NCBI GenBank assembly: GCA_029948255.1
Contig: JALIZF010001701.1
Location: 186,001-250,000 of the forward strand
From: Telmatactis stephensoni
Lineage: Eukaryota; Cnidaria; Anthozoa; Actiniaria; Isophelliidae
Direction of reading: 5' to 3'
DNA: 64,000 nt
In this document: piece after piece, positions 58,424 through 64,000 of the stretch
Position numbering within the stretch: position 1 is the stretch's first letter
Layout of the letters: each line of letters starts with the position of its first letter
The notes under the pieces: model-generated
Database searches by the model: none
The model's input: only the letters and a program-made list of their open reading frames with translations
Told to the model about the DNA's origin: nothing
Made by a program: the position numbers and the translations under genes

Positions 58424-61400
58424 TCATTCATTTTCAAATTTTAACGTATTACTTATTTGCTGTCTGCAATAACAGTACTTCAGTAGGTGTGTGTAAGACT
58501 CCCTCACGCAATGAGACTGGTTTCCATAAGCGTTGATCCTACTAATAAATTTACTATCTATATGCGCATGTCCACTTATCAGTCGTACGCTGGCCTCGAA
58601 GACCGCAGGCCCGGGTTCTACGATAAATTGTACCTGGTATAAAGTATCGATCAAATGCTTTGACTTATAGCCGAAAATAGGAACACACGAATCACATTCG
58701 GCTACTTTTTTAGTCTTTTGAAATGTCTGGACTTGTGTGTTAGGCACCTCTCTCCAAGCCGCCATAATTTCTTTCATTTCAAATGGGCGACAGAGTTGTT
58801 TAAGCTGCACTGATGAAGAAGTAGAGTTATTGATGTATTTCAAAACACTCTCAGCAATAATGGATACCACTGTCTGACCAGAATCTAAATCCTCCCATTG
58901 CATGCAAGGGCACCAATGGGGTTCAATCCCTGCATCTGCGCATGTGCGAGTTTTCCGGTCAATCCGGTCAAACATGCTTTGTCCAGTTATAATATCGCGA
59001 GGTTTTATGGGATACGAAAGCACGTGACGTAACGTTGCGTACACGTCAAAAGGAGACGTCAGAACTTCCGAGTTGTGTTTAAGGTTGCTGTACAATTTAG
59101 GGTATTTCCATGGCAACCATTTTGGGACTGTTATTGATAGGAAAGGTAATCTTTCTTCGAGTTTCCCCTGAGTTGTATCTCTGAATTTAGATAAGCGGTA
59201 GCCATGGTCACCGAATATAAAAACCAGAGAGTTATTCAAATGATGTTTTCTCTCTAGAGTTTTTAACAGGTCAGTCAAGTCTTCATCGGCGTAACTAATT
59301 CCATTGAAATTCGAGTGTGTAAGATACGAGAATATCGTTAAAAAGAATTTTGGTTGTCTTGGATACGCATCACAGAAGCTTCTGACGTAATCAAAGCTCA
59401 GGTTATGAATCGCCTGTGATGAGAAACAAAATGCTCTGTTGTCGGCAGTGTTTTCCTCATTTAGGGCAAGCCAGAATGGTCTGGAATAGTGATCCGTTGG
59501 CGGTTCTGTGAATCCTTCGAGTCTCATATTAAAAGTAGCAATTTTGGGTTCGTCTTCGTTCAACAAAGTCGCGTAACCGTGATTTTTGAAATCTTTATAG
59601 ATCCATCTCCAGTCGTCTACAGGTTTGGCACCAGGCTTTCCCCTGCGAGCCTCGCTTTGGAGTTCTTCTGCAATCCCAGTTAGCATTGCGCTTAACTGGG
59701 CAGTCGTACCGTCCCCAACTATTCCTTCCCCTTTGAAGAAGACCGTATTTGTTGCGTCTTGCAAATATTTCATGGTCTTGTGCATCTTTCGATTGAAGTG
59801 TGCCGCTGACGTCGAATCAAACATAAACATAAAGACATTCATTCCCAGGCCCTCAGTTTTGATTTGCCGTTCAAGAACGTCATGCTTTGGTAGAGCTTGG
59901 AGATGAAATTCCCTATGAAGCTTGTCATCCTTTATCATTTCAACGAGGAGGAACTCTGACTCGACTGTTGCATTTTTAATGCCTGTGAATGAAAGAAATT
60001 AGGATACCCTTGAAACAGCCGGCATATTGGTGTTCGTGTAATATAGATAGTCCGTATGACTATGAAATAAAGTTGATTTCGTATGAGTGCGAAACGGATC
60101 GCGCCGTGCTGTGACCGTGACAGTGCCATGATAAAAATATTCAAAATTCCTGCCGTAACTGTGCATGCCTTGCCGGTTTCACAGTCATACGAAATCTGCT
60201 CTGTGGGAAAGACGTGAGTTGACTCTGTAATCTGAATCTGATAAGTCATGGATAGAACTAGGGAAAACGGTATACAGTCACGACACGCGGCACGGTTACC
60301 ACAGGATTTTCGACATTACGCCAGTAACATGACGGCAGTGACATGGTCACGGGACGACGCGGTGAGTTTCCCACTACTCATACGAAAACTGTTCTAATAA
60401 GAATTCCTTGCCAACTCACCTTTTAGAGCCAAACCGTAAAGCTCAGAATCTGCGAACTCACAGTCATCTTTTAAGATCACTTCATCTTCCTTTCTTTTTG
60501 TATCGATTTGATTTCTGGCGTTTACACAAAGTCCGCTGACAATGTGCTGAAGGCGCCCATTTTCTAAGAGTCTGTAGGTTGAGTTACAGTTTTGCGAGAA
60601 CATTAATTTGGACCACGTTTTTGTAGAATCTGCGAGAAGAATTAATCACACAATATAAATTTGTTATCCAATGGGCTAACACTGTTACGGTGGGCCGTTA
60701 TGTGTTTCGCATTAGATGGCTCGTACAAAATATCGATTAGCATGTAGCATTCTTTCTACTGTCAAATATGGTTTTCACTGCCTCCGCCGCCTATAAGCTC
60801 CTCGGCCTCCTGCCCAAGGGCATTTCTCTAAGCCTAATTGTTTGCATTGTTACAGCAACTATCTATGATGAGTTTGAACAAAAGATTGCTCATTAGCGTA
60901 TTTGTTCGTTTAGTCCGACATGCAGTGCTGTCGGCTTTATTTTCTTATCTTATGGCTGTATTCGGCTTAAGTTGCCAACTTACTTTTGGCTTCCGGTTGT
61001 AAACATTTGTTGCTAGGCACATGCTGTATTGCCAAACCTTCTTCTTTCCTTAGGAGTTTGAATTCAATACGCTTTAGTCCACAATCAGAGTGTAGAACAA
61101 CAGAAGTGTCATCTTTGGGATGCCGTAGCCCTCCATACGGATGAAAGCATTTTTTGTTGAAGTGTTGAATGTTGCCCTGGAATCCTGAAAATATATAGCG
61201 TATACTTTATAAAAGGAGTTTTAATTTAGGCCGATTTATTTGATTGATGGGAGGCAAAGTGGCCTACTGGAAGAATACTGAGCGCTGGTCCTTCATTCAG
61301 TTTTGGGTCCAATTGAGAGTTCATCACCCAATATAATCAGCATTTCAAGAAGAAGAACACCGATGCATTGTAAGTGCAAAAGATTGAAATGGGAGTTGAG

Positions 61401-63607
61401 ACTATCTTAAGGTGGTGTTACACAAGACAACTTACAACAACGATTTTTCGCGCAACAATATTGCCAGTAAAGTTTATGCCGTTGAACTTACAAATTAAAA
61501 CTGAACGATCGATTTTTAACGAAATTTTTGCTTTGGCAACACGTTGATCCAATGTTTGATTTGAGTTTTAAAAACTTTTAACGCAAAATTACTTGAATTT
61601 GACCAAGCGTTGTGCGGAAAATCGGTATTGGAAATCGTCTCGTGTAACATCTCCTTAACTACGGCACGGTCACGGCACGGCACGGCCACGGTACGGAATT
61701 TCGCCTGCTGATGTCTTTACAAATTTACAAAGAAATCAGCAGGCGAGGTTCCGTGCCGTGGCCGTGCTGTGCCGTGCCGTGACCGTGCCGTAGTTTTTCA
61801 AAGTCATACGAAATCCACTCTATTTGGACTGTGGATAGCCAGACAAAATTTCAGTCACGTGACTCGCCTCAGACATTTTCCGCTTTCCCAGACACCACTT
61901 CGATGGTCCATACTTTGACTGGGTGCCCGTTCACATGAAGGCGAGTTGTTCCTGCTAGCTGAGGGATAACTCTTTAGTTCTGTGTCCCCCAGGGAAAAGA
62001 AAACAAAAGAGTTATCCCTGCAATACCAGGGACAACTCGCCTTCATCTAAACATCCCCTGATAGGTTGCTATCAATAGACGTCATATCCCGTCCAGCGTG
62101 CGGAATTTTTACCAGCGCTAGCTTCAAAAGAATTCCAGTTTATGTTTGAAAGCTTCTGACTCCCAGTCAAACCGGTTTTTGCCCTCCAGTCAAACGCAGA
62201 TAATGAGATTCAACAGCTGATTGATAGCAACCTATTGAGGCTTTTACTCTCCGAGATAGACAGTGATTGTTTAATTGTTTACTCATATGCTCATTCAGTT
62301 TTTTATAATCAGGCAGGTCAGTACGTGGGCGAACGTTTTTTTAATATAAACGTTAAGAAACAAAGCCCCCATTTTAAACTGACATCTATAGCTCTTTGTC
62401 TATGCTTAAATTTATGTACAAAACGACTCCAGAAACCAGTTAAATGAACATTTGAATAATAAACCACCAGTACCGACAGAATCTGAACCGTTATGGAACC
62501 TATTGACTTAGAAAGTACTGTAGCATTATAATGAAGAGAAAAACAAATAAATCAATTGAATTGTAGATACATTTTTCCCTAAAAGGGCTGCTTTACTTTG
62601 TGAGAAGCCAAGAAAAAATATTGAATCATGTATGCGCATGAGAATTTCACGCATTCTGTCAGCAGTGCGGCTATATACACATTTACTGAACTAACTGAAA
62701 AATTATTCAGGTAGATACTTATCATTTGTAATTTTCTAGTTTAATTTATTATAAGTTACTAATCTAGACTCTGACAGCGGCAAACCATCTGAGTGGGTGA
62801 AATTAAACACTGCATCGAGATTAACTATTTCCTTAGCTTAGCTTATGAACGTAACTTGAAATCAAAGAAAACTAGCGTTTCGGTTCATCGATATCAGTCG
62901 TTTTAGTAATATTTGTTATTGTTGCGTTTCTGTAATTGCTGTACTGAGAATTTCAACTATAAACATAAGAACTCACCTTCGTAGAGGAATCTTGTTTCGC
63001 TGCTTGGGTTATTCTTCAGTTCTATATTCTCGAGTTTAAATCCATCATCATCCCCATGTATTCTTCTCACTGTTTTCAGTTTTACTTGTGTAATTTCATC
63101 ATCTAGAATACTTAGATTTCCCCCTTGTAAGCTGGCATAAATTTTCCCATTTCCGCAGACCAAAGAACCAAGATCTTTCAATTCACTCATTACTGTTTTG
63201 TGATAAGGATCCAATTTGGGCAGATTGCAGGCTGTGTTTGTCTTAAAGGAGAATGGAGTTCTCCTTTGGATGACTTGGAAGTTGGGGAAAGGAATAAGCG
63301 CATGACTGTAGACAAACACCGCAGTTATTCCCGTAAGAATGACTATAATGAAGGTTCTCCATAGTACACATTTCCGAATCGGAAGAAATGAGACTAGGTA
63401 CAAACACGTCGCCATGCCAATTGACTTGTTTCTTGCGAAAGGAAACTGAATCCGCCTGTCAATTTTGGTTCTCTTCATTGGGGAAGTTCGGGTATTTCGT
63501 GACATTGTGATGTTGTGTTCTTCATGAGCTTGTTCTTTTGCTTGTTGGGACTTTCCGAGAGGTATGTCATAAAGAATGTAGTCCTTTTCACACTTTTCTG
63601 CCTTCAT
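58424..63607 (-). CDS. DUF229 (sulfatase-superfamily) type II membrane protein
   Basis: Minus-strand exons 63607-62977, 61184-60984, 60629-60420 and 59982-58424. All introns are GT..AG and phase 1, and the model totals 866 residues. Residues 1-82 are a basic cytoplasmic tail; 83-102 (LWRTFIIVILTGITAVFVYS) is a signal-anchor; NLPKLDPYHKTVM and LVCGNG open the lumenal part. Exons 2-3 (about 211-347) contain KKCFHPYGG and LQHIVSGLCV, two segments like ricin-type trefoil repeats (inference). The last exon holds the DUF229 domain: MFMFDSTSAAHF (near 403), GIVGDGTTAQLSAMLTG, FFLTIFSYLTHSN, FIFGDHGYRLS (near 605) and KLEERLPFLSI. The metal-binding Asp/His motifs are present; the sulfatase C/S-x-P-x-R motif is not seen, as is usual for DUF229. 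Likely a Golgi or cell-surface hydrolase-like protein; substrate unknown. Confidence 0.92.
60047..60397. mobile_element. Two CGTATGAC-family MITEs in intron 3 of the DUF229 gene
   Basis: Copies 60047-60201 (right end TTTCACAGTCATACGAAATC) and 60253-60397 (right end CACTACTCATACGAAAACTG), each with GTGACCGTG-type interiors. The second ends about 20 bases before the exon 3 donor. Confidence 0.65.
61656..61822. mobile_element. Palindromic MITE, GGCACGGTCACGG type
   Basis: Arms ACTACGGCACGGTCACGGCA and inverse, plus TCGCCTGCTGAT and inverse around TTTACAAATTTAC. The right flank TCATACGAAATCCACTCTA ties it to the CGTATGAC family. It lies in intron 1 of the DUF229 gene. Confidence 0.8.
61934..62047. 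mobile_element. Foldback hairpin
   Basis: Arms ATGAAGGCGAGTTGT and ACAACTCGCCTTCAT, with AGGGATAACTCTTT / AAGAGTTATCCCT inside. A wider weak pairing (TAGGTTGCTATCAAT at 62062, ATTGATAGCAACCTA at 62218) frames a further segment to the right. It lies in intron 1 of the DUF229 gene. Confidence 0.82.
62235..62976. other. Intron 1 remainder of the DUF229 gene
   Basis: AT-rich unique-looking sequence with no additional exon or repeat that I can support. Confidence 0.5.
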
Positions 63608-64000
63608 CCTTTTTTGACATAAAAGCCTTACAATATGACTATGTAGACTGACCTATACCTGCAAAACTTCACAATTTGAAACCAGTTAAAGACGTACTGA
63701 AATTTGCATAAGAAAAACGAGGAAACAAAGATCTCTATTGAGTTATTCAGTTCAACGTACCGTTTAGCTAGAAGTACAAGTATATAGAAACTAATGAATT
63801 TTAGGATTCATCTGGAACCAACAGTTAGGATACAGCTGCCCATTTAAAATACGAATACAAACGAAGCTATTCAAAATTGAAATCAAACTAGCATGATGGT
63901 TATGAATTTGAATGCTGTATATTGTTTTTAGTTTCAAAGAAATCGATAAGATTGCAGGTAGAATTCAGTCGGAAATTGCATGGAGCCTGTGAACAGGCCA
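63608..64000. promoter_or_regulatory. Upstream region of the DUF229 gene
   Basis: AT-rich sequence upstream of the first ATG (63607). It probably holds the 5' leader and promoter; no specific motif stands out. Confidence 0.3.

Noticed and set aside
59489..59906. 64- and 93-codon plus-strand frames
   Set aside because: Antisense shadows of the DUF229 coding exon.

Overview
The window looks like nuclear DNA from an invertebrate animal, most likely an anthozoan cnidarian (coral or sea anemone relative). The genes are split into many short exons with GT..AG introns and are AT-rich between exons. The proteins are metazoan families, and non-coding DNA is crowded with foldback elements, MITEs, tRNA-derived SINEs, microsatellites and minisatellites. 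The assignment to Anthozoa is inference from the overall style (including a small palindrome built on the word GAACGAGGTTG), not proof. Nothing prokaryotic or viral was seen.

Layout. (1) 1-3667: no gene I can support; ends in a long (CCCT)n tract. (2) 3668-6647, plus strand: four exons of an acidic, coiled-coil-like protein I do not recognise, probably incomplete at one or both ends; its introns hold several small transposons. (3) 6648-11898: repeats only. (4) 11899-17441, minus strand: a complete six-exon PAQR3-like seven-transmembrane gene. (5) 17442-24442: a repeat-rich spacer between two divergent genes, with two large foldback elements, a 1.6-kb non-autonomous element and a palindrome ending close to the next start codon. 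(6) 24443-52822, plus strand: a 21-exon gene for an F-BAR / HR1 / C1 / SH3 / SH3 protein, the domain order of fungal Bzz1. It fills almost half of the window. Its introns carry other genes on the opposite strand: a DUF1772 membrane protein gene (35377-35871), a frame-broken DUF1772 relative (36605-37101) and a two-exon Cys/His-rich gene (41266-42329). They also carry a second copy of the 1.6-kb element and, between the two SH3 domains, about 4.4 kb of a 71-bp satellite. (7) 52823-58423: a 3-kb foldback element with about 167-bp internal repeats, and smaller palindromes. (8) 58424-63607, minus strand: a four-exon type II membrane protein with a DUF229 (sulfatase/alkaline-phosphatase superfamily) domain.

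The main genes look unrelated in function: membrane-cytoskeleton coupling (Bzz1-like), Golgi membrane signalling (PAQR3-like), a secretory-pathway hydrolase-like protein (DUF229), and small membrane proteins. There is no sign of an operon or gene cluster. I found no undescribed multi-gene system. The strongest unusual signals are the two indel-free copies of a Helentron/HINE-like element with short derivatives, the satellite with higher-order repeats in a coding-gene intron, the nested antisense genes, and the transposon ends that abut the PAQR3 stop codon and the Bzz1-like start codon. All exon coordinates come from manual reading of splice signals with reading-phase checks.
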